This document shows positions 27,988 to 39,876 of a DNA stretch of 64,000 nucleotides, in pieces. The position numbers were made by a program, and so were the translations under genes. Origin of the DNA: Marinobacterium zhoushanense (lineage in GTDB: Bacteria; Pseudomonadota; Gammaproteobacteria; Pseudomonadales; Balneatricaceae). The stretch lies in contig NZ_BMIJ01000010.1 in assembly GCF_014641945.1 (NCBI RefSeq), positions 62,001-126,000 of the forward strand, written 5' to 3'. The notes under the pieces were generated by a model, which saw only the letters and a program-made list of their open reading frames with translations, was not told the DNA's origin and ran no database searches. How positions within the stretch are numbered: the stretch's first letter is position 1; each line of letters begins with the position of its first letter.

Positions 27988-30059
27988 TGTCAGCCAAGGA
28001 TTTTCTGTTTGAGCTCGGCACCGAAGAGCTCCCGCCTAAAGCGCTCAAGACACTGTCGGAAGCATTGGAGAACGAGGTCCGCAAAGGGCTCACGGCACTG
28101 CTTGGCGAAACGGCTATCGGCAGCCTCAACTTCACATCCTATGCCGCGCCCCGTCGCCTGGCACTGCTGATCATTGAGCTGCCCACCGAGGTCGCCGAAA
28201 GTCGCACCCTGGTACAAGGGCCGCCAGCGAGCATCGCTTACGATAAAGAGGGCAACCCCAGTAAGGCACTGGAAGGTTTCGCGCGTAAGTGCGGCACCAG
28301 CATCGATCAGCTTACCGAGGTTGATGGCAAAATCAGCTTCGAGCAGATCAACCCAGCCCAACCTGTCGCGCCGCTGCTACCTGAGATCGTTGGCAACGCG
28401 CTGGACAACCTGCCGATACCCAAGCGTATGCGCTGGGGTTCATCACGGGCCGAATTCGTGCGCCCGGTGAAATGGGTCGTCATGCTGCTGGGAGACGAAG
28501 TAGTTCCTTGCAAACTGCTTGGTCACCAAGCCGGCCGTCATACCCGGGGCCACCGTTTCCACTATAACGAACCGATCGAGCTGTTCGCCGGCCGCGAGTA
28601 TGCCAACGTGCTGAAGGAGAAGGGCAAGGTTCTCGCCGATTTCGACAGCCGTCGCGAGCTGATCCGTAACCAACTGCTCGCCCAAGCGGCGCGCGTAGGC
28701 GGGCAGGTCGAGATCGACCCTGGTCTGCTGGACGAGGTGACGGCCTTGAACGAGTGGCCGGTCGCACTGACCGGGCGATTTGAAGAGCGCTTCCTGGATG
28801 TCCCGGCCCAGGCGCTGATCTCCACCATGGCGGACAACCAGAAGTACTTCCACCTTCTGGATGCCGACGGCAAATTAATGCCTTACTTCATCACCGTAGC
28901 CAACATCGAATCCAAAGATCCACAGCAGGTGATAGAGGGCAACGAGAAGGTGATCCGTCCGCGTTTGTCGGATGCAGCGTTCTTCTTCGAGACCGATAAA
29001 AAGCACAGCCTCGAATCACGCGTCGACGCTCTGAAGAAGATCGTTTTCCAGAAAGAGCTTGGTACCGTTTACGACAAGAGCGTTCGCATCTCCAAACTCG
29101 CACACCTGGTGGCCGAGCAGATCGGTGGCGACGCCGTGCAAGCGGAGCGAGCAGGGATACTCTGCAAGACCGACCTGGTATCGGACATGGTTCTCGAGTT
29201 CCCTGAACTTCAGGGCCTCATGGGCTTCCACTACGCGCAGAATGACGGCGAACCGGAAGAGGTGGCACTGGCTCAGAACGAACACTACATGCCACGCTTC
29301 CACGGTGATGAACTACCCCAGACCCGTACCGGTATCGCGGTTGCCATCGCGGACCGTCTCGACACACTCGTTGGACTGTTCGGCATCAACCAGCCACCTA
29401 CTGGATCGAAAGATCCCTTTGCGCTGCGCCGCGCTACGCTTGGTGTTCTGCGCATCATCGTCGAGCGCGAGCTTGAGCTGGACCTGAAATCCCTACTCGC
29501 AGCGGCCACCGAGCTCCACGGCGAACTGCCGGCAAAAGCAACTGCGACAGAACAGGTGCTGGAGTTCATGCTTGAGCGGTTCCGCGCCTGGTACGAAGAG
29601 CGAGGCATCAGCGTCGACAATTACCTGGCCGTGCATACCCTGCGCCCGAGCCGGCCGCTGGATTTCGACCGCCGAGTTCGTGCTGTGGCACACTTCCGCA
29701 CGCTGAATGAGGCGGCGTCGCTGGCAGCAGCCAACAAGCGTGTCAGCAACATCCTAAGCAAACAGGAGGGTGCGATCAGCACCGAGGTTAACCCTGCGCT
29801 GCTATCGGATGATGCCGAAAAGGCACTGGCCACCCAGGTCGACAAGTTGGAAGCGGAGATCCAACCGCTATTCGCGGAAGGCGCCTATGAACAAGCGCTT
29901 GAGTCTCTCGCTCAACTCCAGGGCCCGGTCGACCGCTTCTTTGAAGATGTCATGGTAATGGCCGATGACGAGGCGGTACGCAACAACCGCTTAGCGCTGC
30001 TGCAGCGGCTCAGGAATCTATTCCTCGGTGTAGCCGACATCTCGCTCATAGCTGGCTGA
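27987..30059 (+). CDS. glyS: Glycyl-tRNA synthetase beta subunit
   Basis: Beta chain of glycyl-tRNA synthetase, 690 residues, carrying the tRNA-binding regions including an HD-like middle domain and a C-terminal anticodon-binding domain. The N-terminus FLFELGTEELPPKAL is diagnostic, and the block LGHQAGRHTRGHRFH follows. It is translationally coupled to glyQ and ended by a strong intrinsic terminator. Confidence 0.97.
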   Translation: MSAKDFLFELGTEELPPKALKTLSEALENEVRKGLTALLGETAIGSLNFTSYAAPRRLALLIIELPTEVAESRTLVQGPPASIAYDKEGNPSKALEGFARKCGTSIDQLTEVDGKISFEQINPAQPVAPLLPEIVGNALDNLPIPKRMRWGSSRAEFVRPVKWVVMLLGDEVVPCKLLGHQAGRHTRGHRFHYNEPIELFAGREYANVLKEKGKVLADFDSRRELIRNQLLAQAARVGGQVEIDPGLLDEVTALNEWPVALTGRFEERFLDVPAQALISTMADNQKYFHLLDADGKLMPYFITVANIESKDPQQVIEGNEKVIRPRLSDAAFFFETDKKHSLESRVDALKKIVFQKELGTVYDKSVRISKLAHLVAEQIGGDAVQAERAGILCKTDLVSDMVLEFPELQGLMGFHYAQNDGEPEEVALAQNEHYMPRFHGDELPQTRTGIAVAIADRLDTLVGLFGINQPPTGSKDPFALRRATLGVLRIIVERELELDLKSLLAAATELHGELPAKATATEQVLEFMLERFRAWYEERGISVDNYLAVHTLRPSRPLDFDRRVRAVAHFRTLNEAASLAAANKRVSNILSKQEGAISTEVNPALLSDDAEKALATQVDKLEAEIQPLFAEGAYEQALESLAQLQGPVDRFFEDVMVMADDEAVRNNRLALLQRLRNLFLGVADISLIAG

Positions 30060-30079
30060 TCTACCTGCCTGAAACACAG

Positions 30080-30107
30080 AGGCCCCTGATACAGGGGCCT
30101 TTTTTTG
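30080..30107 (+). terminator. Intrinsic terminator of glyQS
   Basis: AGGCCCCTG and CAGGGGCCT form a 9-bp stem with a 3-nt loop followed by six or more T residues, 20 nt after the glyS stop. Confidence 0.92.
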
Positions 30108-30150
30108 TCTCCGCACACTTTGCCCTCAACGCAAACGAACACTCAACCCT

Positions 30151-30166
30151 TGTTTCACGTGAAACA
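30151..30166. other. parS: parS centromere site (perfect)
   Basis: A second perfect copy of TGTTTCACGTGAAACA, in the gap between glyS and the hemerythrin gene, 3.5 kb from the copy in the acyltransferase gene. It also formally fits TGT-N10-ACA, the outline of a NifA activator site, but lacks the inner T of that consensus; parS is the better explanation. Confidence 0.92.
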
Positions 30167-30235
30167 TCGAATACCCTAGCATCGGCTTACCGCCCAAGCG
30201 TCGCACACTACCGCGCGACCCGGGTTCAGCCCCAC

Positions 30236-30251
30236 TGGCACACAGGTTGCA
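30236..30251 (+). promoter_or_regulatory. Sigma-54 (-24/-12) promoter of the hemerythrin gene
   Basis: TGGCACACAGGTTGCA matches the RpoN consensus TGGCACG-N4-TTGCA at every defined base except the seventh, with correct GG to GC spacing. It ends 48 nt before the hemerythrin ATG, leaving a leader of about 35-40 nt. Sigma-54 promoters need an enhancer-binding activator; which one acts here is not shown. The downstream gene remnant (cowN) points to nitrogen control. Confidence 0.72.
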
Positions 30252-30299
30252 GTAGCTTATTTAAAGACGCCCATCAACAATCAGGAGCCTGTAGAGAAG

Positions 30300-30716
30300 A
30301 TGCCGAAGATCGATGAGATGCTCTGTGAGTTTAATACCTACTACCGCCTTGGCGACGGCAATATGGACCAAACCCATATTGAATTTTTACAGCTCTGCCA
30401 GGAGGCTACCGGTGAGAGCGGTGACCAGTTTGCTGCCTCACTAAACAAACTGTTCGAACACACACAGCAGCATTTCAGTGTCGAGGAACAGCGCATGATA
30501 GAGACGGCCTTTCCCTCCTATGCCGAGCATCGTGCAGATCATCAACGCACACTCGGTGAACTGGAGCGGTTCGCCCGGCGCGCAACCGCGGGGAAGACAG
30601 CGATGGCGCGTATCTGGCTGAATGAAGGACTGCCAGGATGGTTCGACCTCCACGCCAAGACCATGGACAGCGCGCTGGCCGCGCACCTCAAAGGCACCGA
30701 AGTAGGACAGCGCTGA
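30300..30716 (+). CDS. Bacteriohemerythrin
   Basis: Single-domain oxygen-binding protein of 138 residues with a non-heme di-iron site. All expected ligands are present with family spacing: His26, His58 and Glu62 (HxxxE), His77 and His81 (HxxxH), His118 and Asp123 (HxxxxD). Such proteins store or deliver O2, or protect oxygen-sensitive enzymes. A near-consensus sigma-54 promoter stands upstream, and a broken cowN lies 137 nt downstream, so a past role beside nitrogenase is an inference. No strong ribosome site precedes the ATG. Confidence 0.9.
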   Translation: MPKIDEMLCEFNTYYRLGDGNMDQTHIEFLQLCQEATGESGDQFAASLNKLFEHTQQHFSVEEQRMIETAFPSYAEHRADHQRTLGELERFARRATAGKTAMARIWLNEGLPGWFDLHAKTMDSALAAHLKGTEVGQR

Positions 30717-30853
30717 GGCTAGCCGTAAAGGGAGCCGCAGCTGGATCAACCAGTTAACGGGCGTGGGCCCCATCCCTACAGAACAGACGAATTCATCTCT
30801 CACCCGGCTACAAGTAGCGTATTTATCGTCACCGAAGGCCGGGGGATTAAACC

Positions 30854-31154
30854 ATGTCCATGATTACCGCTACCAACCGTTATATCAGCTTTTGTGGAAT
30901 CGAATGCGACACACAAGCCAATAGCCTCATGAAGGCGCTAATCGCTAATCTAGACAGCACAAATGGCAATCCCAACATGGCATCTATACTTCACCTCAAG
31001 CTTGAAGAGTAGCGCCGTATGAAGCATGACGACAGGTTTTTCATCGGCGCCCAGATCAACACGCTATATGAATACCTGCACTCCTGTGGCGACCAACCCC
31101 GCGTGATATGCTGTGAAAATCGAACAGGAGTGCTGCTGCAAAGACATGCAGTAG
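30854..31154 (+). pseudogene. cowN: cowN remnant (N2-fixation sustaining protein), interrupted
   Basis: GGGGG stands 8 nt before an ATG whose frame starts MSMITATNRYISFCGIECD, with NSLMKAL soon after: the CowN N-terminus as I know it (RYVSF-GIDC pattern). After 52 codons an amber TAG (31010-31012) interrupts. The same frame resumes with HDDRFFIGAQINTLYEYL, matching the CowN middle. The conserved ending appears as KIEQECC in another frame (31116-31136), stop at 31152. A loss of 2 nt near 31106-31109 would restore the length. One nonsense and one frameshift change make a pseudogene more likely than recoding. CowN normally lets nitrogenase work in the presence of carbon monoxide. Confidence 0.75.
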
Positions 31155-31215
31155 CGGGTGATACCACGACAGGTTCATCCTCGTTCTCGGTGTGCATGCC
31201 CGCGATGACTCTTCA

Positions 31216-31231
31216 GGTTCCACGTGAAACC
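31216..31231. other. Degenerate parS-like site
   Basis: GGTTCCACGTGAAACC keeps the CACGTG core and inner arms of parS (TGTTNCACGTGAAACA) but differs at both outermost bases. It lies 1.05 kb from the perfect site at 30151, as parS clusters often do, yet may bind ParB weakly or not at all. Confidence 0.5.
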
Positions 31232-31362
31232 AGCCTCGGCTCTCATATACGGCGCCTATTCAGGGAGGGAATTGCAGTTTTGTTCGCAAAACGATAATCG
31301 AAGTGCGTTACCCTAAGCGATGTCGCCACATGAAGTGGCATTTAATACTCGTTAGGGAGATT

Positions 31363-32301
31363 ATGGAAATGCACACGATACTCGGTGCTAATGGAGTAGT
31401 AGGACAAGAGCTGTCTCGTGCACTAGCTGGAAACCATACCGCTATTCGGCAGGTAAGCCGGAATCCACAGAAGGTCAATCCGACGGACGACACCTTCACT
31501 GCCGATCTGTTGGATGCTGAGGCGACAGCCAACGCCGTCGCGGGTAGCGAAGTCGTCTACTTACTCGCCGGTCTGAAATACGACGTATCCGTATGGCAGG
31601 CGCAATGGCCACGCGTGATGCGCAATGTTATCGACGCCTGCACCCGTCACGGCGCCCGCCTCGTGTTCCTGGACAATGTGTATGCCTATGGACAGGTCGA
31701 AGGCGCAATGACAGAGGAAACGCCTTTCAATCCAATCAGCAAGAAAGGTGAAGTGAGAGCAAAGATCGCCAGCATGCTGCTGGATGAAATAAGCAGTGGC
31801 AATCTGCAGGCGATGATTGCACGCTCAGCCGACTTCTATGGTCCCAAGGTCACAAACAGCTTCCCCCACGCGACTGTATTTTCCCGACTTGCGGCAGGCA
31901 AAGCCCCCCAGTGGATAGGTGATCCGGATAAGGTGCATACGTTTACCTACGTACCGGATATCGGTTCGGCAATAGCGTTGCTGGGACGAACCCCACAGGC
32001 ATATGGCCAGACCTGGCACCTGCCAACCAGCAAGGAGCGGCTTTCAGGTGCCGACTTTGTCCGTCTGGCCTGCGAGTTGTCAGGGCAAGCCTGCAAGCTG
32101 CAGGTGGCGCCTCGCTGGCTGTTAGGCCTCATGGCTCTGTTCGTGCCGGTGCTGCGCGAAAACCGGGAGATGATGTACCAGTTTGACAATGACTACTGCT
32201 TTGACAGCAGCAAGATCGAGTCCGCCTATGGCTTGCAAGCGACTGATTACCGCAAAGGGATCAGTGATGCGCTTCAGGCAATGATGCAGAAAGCTGTGTA
32301 G
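31363..32301 (+). CDS. NAD(P)-dependent epimerase/dehydratase-like protein
   Basis: Short-chain (extended SDR) family protein of 312 residues with the nucleotide loop LGANGVVGQEL near the N-terminus. A conserved region follows around VVYLLAGLKYDVSVW and VFLDNVYAYG. The usual YxxxK active site is not obvious (NVYAYG with KKGEVRAK further on), so it may be an atypical reductase. The start could also be the ATG at 31369, which has better spacing from AGGGAG. The first part of the gene is poorer in GC than its neighbours, possible import together with the cowN remnant. Substrate unknown. Confidence 0.8.
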   Translation: MEMHTILGANGVVGQELSRALAGNHTAIRQVSRNPQKVNPTDDTFTADLLDAEATANAVAGSEVVYLLAGLKYDVSVWQAQWPRVMRNVIDACTRHGARLVFLDNVYAYGQVEGAMTEETPFNPISKKGEVRAKIASMLLDEISSGNLQAMIARSADFYGPKVTNSFPHATVFSRLAAGKAPQWIGDPDKVHTFTYVPDIGSAIALLGRTPQAYGQTWHLPTSKERLSGADFVRLACELSGQACKLQVAPRWLLGLMALFVPVLRENREMMYQFDNDYCFDSSKIESAYGLQATDYRKGISDALQAMMQKAV

Positions 32302-32387
32302 CCTTTTCCAGGCAATTGCCGGCCCACTGTTGCGGGTCCGAATACCTAGGCGATCACAGCGCTTGAAAGACAGGATAGACACCCAAC

Positions 32388-32415
32388 AAAAAAGCAGCCA
32401 ATCGGCTGCTTTTTT
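32388..32415. terminator. Bidirectional terminator between the epimerase gene and gyrB
   Basis: AAAAAAGCAGCC and GGCTGCTTTTTT form a 12-bp stem with a 4-nt loop, T-rich on both strands, between convergent genes. Confidence 0.9.
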
Positions 32416-32421
32416 CATCCC

Positions 32422-32487
32422 CATTTCATCCTAAATGAGACGCCATTTCACATTAATGAGACGGCGTTTCACGCTAAATGAGATCTG
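32422..32487. repeat. Three imperfect tandem 22-nt repeats
   Basis: Units at 32422, 32444 and 32466 share the pattern TTTCA-n3-TAAATGAGA (the middle unit lacks one A). They lie between the terminator and the gyrB stop. ACGCC/GGCGT arms around the middle unit could pair. No protein or known site explains them. Confidence 0.65.
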
Positions 32488-32499
32488 ACATGACAAGTA

Positions 32500-36028
<3,529 letters not shown>

Positions 36029-36047
36029 AGCGAAATCGATGATGGAA

Positions 36048-36082
36048 GTAAGTACACACCAACCTTGTTAGTGTGTACTTAC
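36048..36082. repeat. 12-bp perfect inverted repeat between dnaN and recF
   Basis: GTAAGTACACAC and GTGTGTACTTAC are exact complements separated by 11 nt, filling most of the 62-nt gap. No T-tract follows on either strand, so it is not a standard terminator. It could be an operator or an mRNA hairpin that sets recF-gyrB expression relative to dnaN. Confidence 0.8.
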
Positions 36083-36090
36083 ATCGTCTA

Positions 36091-37194
36091 TTACATGCGC
36101 ATTGGCATGACAACGTAGGTTGAATCCGGCTCTTCGAAACCTTCGATCAATGCGCTGGAGTTGGAGTCGAACAGGGTAAAGCGCACCACGTCAGAGTTCA
36201 GGATGGAGAGCACATCGAGCAGATAGTTGACGTTAAAACCGATCTCGAGCGTGCCGCCCTCATAATCGACCGCCACCGTCTCTTCCGCTTCCTCCTGCTC
36301 TGGGTTGTTCGCCATCACCTGTAGCATACCGTCCGAGAGCGACAGGCGCACACCGCGGTACTTCTCGTTGGAGAGGATGGCGATACGACTGAATACCTGA
36401 CGCAGCTCGAGACGATCACCCAGCATCGTCTTGTCACCGTTACGCGGGATTACACGCTGATAATCGGGGAACTTGCCGTCGACCAGCTTGGAGGTGAAGG
36501 TAAAGTCACCGACGTTGGCGCGGATATGGTTGGCACCGATCACCAGGCTAACCGGATTGTCGCCGCCCTGAAGCAGGCGTGCCAGCTCGAGAATACCCTT
36601 GCGCGGCACGATGATCTGGTGCTGGATACCGTCCTCCACTTCGACATCGCTGATCGCGGTGGCCAGACGGTGGCCGTCGGTGGAGACCGCGCGCAGCGTG
36701 CCATCGCGCACCTCGAGCAGCATACCGTTCAGGTAGTAGCGCACATCCTGCTGCGCCATGGAGAAGCCGGTCTGCTCGATCAGGTGGCGCAGCGCCGCCT
36801 GCGGCAGGGTCAGCTGCATCGCCTGCGGACTGTCCTCCACATTGGGGAACTCACTGGCCGGCAGCGTCGACAGCGAGAAGCGGCTGCGACCGGACTTGAT
36901 CACCATCTTCTGACCGGAGAGTTCAAGCTCGATCCTGGCGTCGTCGGACAGCGACTTACAAATATCCATCAGTTTGCGCGCCGGGACGGTCACTGATCCG
37001 GCTTCAGCTGGCTCATCCAACTCAACCCGTCCGATCAGCTCAACCTCCAGATCCGTACCGGTCAATGAAAGTTGATTACCCTCGGCGACGAGCAGGATGT
37101 TGGAGAGCACGGGCAGCGTCTGACGACGTTCCACTACACCGGCTACCAGCTGTAACGGCTTGATCAGGGCTTCACGGGAAATTACGAATCTCAT
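36091..37194 (-). CDS. dnaN: DNA polymerase III beta subunit (sliding clamp)
   Basis: Ring-shaped processivity clamp of the replicative polymerase. 367 residues made of three similar domains; recognisable segments are the N-terminus MRFVISREALIKPLQLVAGVVERRQTLPVLSN and the C-terminal end YVVMPMRM, the hallmark of the peptide-binding pocket. It lies between dnaA and recF on the same strand. Confidence 0.98.
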   Translation of the reverse strand: MRFVISREALIKPLQLVAGVVERRQTLPVLSNILLVAEGNQLSLTGTDLEVELIGRVELDEPAEAGSVTVPARKLMDICKSLSDDARIELELSGQKMVIKSGRSRFSLSTLPASEFPNVEDSPQAMQLTLPQAALRHLIEQTGFSMAQQDVRYYLNGMLLEVRDGTLRAVSTDGHRLATAISDVEVEDGIQHQIIVPRKGILELARLLQGGDNPVSLVIGANHIRANVGDFTFTSKLVDGKFPDYQRVIPRNGDKTMLGDRLELRQVFSRIAILSNEKYRGVRLSLSDGMLQVMANNPEQEEAEETVAVDYEGGTLEIGFNVNYLLDVLSILNSDVVRFTLFDSNSSALIEGFEEPDSTYVVMPMRM

Positions 37195-37222
37195 GGCTGT
37201 CTACCTTGTCAGGATCCGATCA

Positions 37223-38782
37223 CTACGCCGTCAGATGACGCAGCAGGTTTTTGTAATCTTCGGCGATGTCCGTATCACTCTCTCGCAACTCTTTGATCTT
37301 GCGACAGGCATGGAGCACCGTGGTGTGATCTCGGCCACCAAACGCATTGCCGATCTCCGGCAGGCTGTGGTTGGTCAGCTCCTTGGCCAGACTCATCGCC
37401 ACCTGGCGTGGTCTGGCCACCGAGCGGCTGCGTCGTTTCGACAACAGATCGGCGACCTTGATCTTGTAATAATCCGCAACAACGCGCTGGATGTTGTCAA
37501 TACTAACCTGTTTATCCTGCAATGCCAGCAGGTCCTTAAGTGACTCTTTTATAAACGGTGTATTGATCGCGTTGCCGGTAAAGTGGGCGTTGGCGATAAC
37601 CCGCTTCAACGCACCTTCGAGTTCGCGCACGTTGGAGCGAATCTTCTGCGCCAGGAAGAACGCGGAATCGTCCGGCAGGTTCACCTTGGCCTCCTGCGCC
37701 TTCTTCATCAGGATCGCCACCCGCGTCTCCAGCTCAGGAGGCTCGATCGCCACCGTCAGTCCCCAACCGAAGCGGGACTTGAGACGCTCCTCGACGCCAC
37801 TGATCTCCTTCGGGTAGCGGTCCGAGGTCAGAATCATCTGCTGACCGCCCTCAAGCAGCGCGTTGAAGGTGTGGAAAAACTCCTCCTGGGAACGCTCCTT
37901 GCCGGCAAAGAACTGGATATCGTCGATCAGCAGCGCATCCACCGAACGGTAGTAGCGCTTGAAGTCGTTGATCGCATTAAGCTGCAGCGCCTTGACCATA
38001 TCGGCGACGAAGCGCTCAGAGTGCAGGTAGACGATACGTGCGTTGGGGTTGCGTTTGAGCATCTCGGTACCCACCGCATGCATCAAGTGGGTCTTACCGA
38101 GGCCGACGCCACCGTAGATGAACAGCGGGTTATACGCACCGCCCGGGTTGTCAGCCACCTGCTGGGCCGCCGCCAGCGCAAGTTGGTTGGACTTACCCTG
38201 AACGAACGACTGGAAGGTGAACGAGGGGTTCAGATTGGACTGATGACGAACACTGCCCTCGACCTCGACCCGACGCTCCTGACGTGGACGCATCACCTCG
38301 TCACTGGGCAGCATATCGAGCTCGAGCTGCGGCTCGGGGTGGAAGCTGTTGCCCTCGACCGGAGCGGGCGCAAGACCGGCGGATTGGTCCATGTCCTCGG
38401 GCTCAGGCTCGGGAACGGGCGAGAACCTTGCCCGCGGCGCCATCTCCGGCACCGTACTGGCCACAACACGCTTGCGAATCGGCGCGGTACGTCGACGAGC
38501 GCTGGAGGTTACCTCAGCGGCTCCCATGCCGGCAGCAGCACGACCAGCGATATCCAGGCGAACTTCGGTACTGATATCACCACTGACATCCGCGACCACC
38601 TGGCGGATACGGGAGAGGAACTTGTCCGCCACCCAATCACGCACGAAACGATTGGGCGCCAGCAGCACCAGTGCGTTATCAGAGCCATCCGCCCGCAGCG
38701 GACGTATCCAGGTATTGAACTGCTGGGCAGGAAACTCCTGCTGCAGGCTCTTCAGGCACTGCTCCCAAAGTTCGACCGACAT
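37223..38782 (-). CDS. dnaA: Chromosomal replication initiator DnaA
   Basis: Origin-binding AAA+ initiator, 519 residues. Domain I is the N-terminal helicase-contact region ([24 protein letters not shown]). A long variable domain II spans about 85-180. The AAA+ core has GGVGLGKTH and LLIDDIQF, and the domain IV DNA-binding signature [14 protein letters not shown] is at the C-terminus. GGTTAAAGGG precedes the ATG. Its upstream gap holds a perfect DnaA box, suggesting autoregulation. Confidence 0.98.
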   Translation of the reverse strand: MSVELWEQCLKSLQQEFPAQQFNTWIRPLRADGSDNALVLLAPNRFVRDWVADKFLSRIRQVVADVSGDISTEVRLDIAGRAAAGMGAAEVTSSARRRTAPIRKRVVASTVPEMAPRARFSPVPEPEPEDMDQSAGLAPAPVEGNSFHPEPQLELDMLPSDEVMRPRQERRVEVEGSVRHQSNLNPSFTFQSFVQGKSNQLALAAAQQVADNPGGAYNPLFIYGGVGLGKTHLMHAVGTEMLKRNPNARIVYLHSERFVADMVKALQLNAINDFKRYYRSVDALLIDDIQFFAGKERSQEEFFHTFNALLEGGQQMILTSDRYPKEISGVEERLKSRFGWGLTVAIEPPELETRVAILMKKAQEAKVNLPDDSAFFLAQKIRSNVRELEGALKRVIANAHFTGNAINTPFIKESLKDLLALQDKQVSIDNIQRVVADYYKIKVADLLSKRRSRSVARPRQVAMSLAKELTNHSLPEIGNAFGGRDHTTVLHACRKIKELRESDTDIAEDYKNLLRHLTA

Positions 38783-39462
<680 letters not shown>

Positions 39463-39488
39463 TTCTGCCAGCAGGATTAAACGTCTGC

Positions 39489-39863
39489 ATGGCTGAATTC
39501 GAATATCCCCGCCAGTTACGCTTATTAACTGGCGGGGATTTCAAGCGCGTGTTCGATAAGGCCGCGTTCAAGGTATCCGAGCAACCACTGCTCATACTCT
39601 CCTCCCCCAATAACCTTGAACATCCCCGCATCGGCTTTGTTATTTCCAAAAAAAACATCCGTCGGGCTGTCAAACGCAACCGCGTTCGGCGTATCATTCG
39701 CGAGTCTTTTCGCCTGCATCAGCATCAGCTCCCCAATGTGGATATCGTCGTTCTGGCCCGACGTGGTCTGGATGAGCTCGAAAACCCCGAGCTGCACAAG
39801 ATGATTGAGCGCTGCTGGTCCAGATTGATCAAAAAAGCCCAAAAAGCTCACAGAAATAGTTGA
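39489..39863 (+). CDS. rnpA: Ribonuclease P protein component
   Basis: Protein subunit of RNase P, which cuts the 5-prime leader from tRNA precursors. The signature KRNRVRRIIRESFR lies near residues 61-74 and the protein is basic, 124 residues. It stands between rpmH and yidC with only 13 nt to yidC; the yidD gene that usually sits here is absent. Confidence 0.95.
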   Translation: MAEFEYPRQLRLLTGGDFKRVFDKAAFKVSEQPLLILSSPNNLEHPRIGFVISKKNIRRAVKRNRVRRIIRESFRLHQHQLPNVDIVVLARRGLDELENPELHKMIERCWSRLIKKAQKAHRNS

Positions 39864-39876
39864 TGGTCCCTTCGCC

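Noticed and set aside
31019-31297. A separate 92-residue gene
   Set aside because: Its first part continues the cowN frame after the amber codon and its tail is out of frame with the conserved ending, so it is read as part of the pseudogene.
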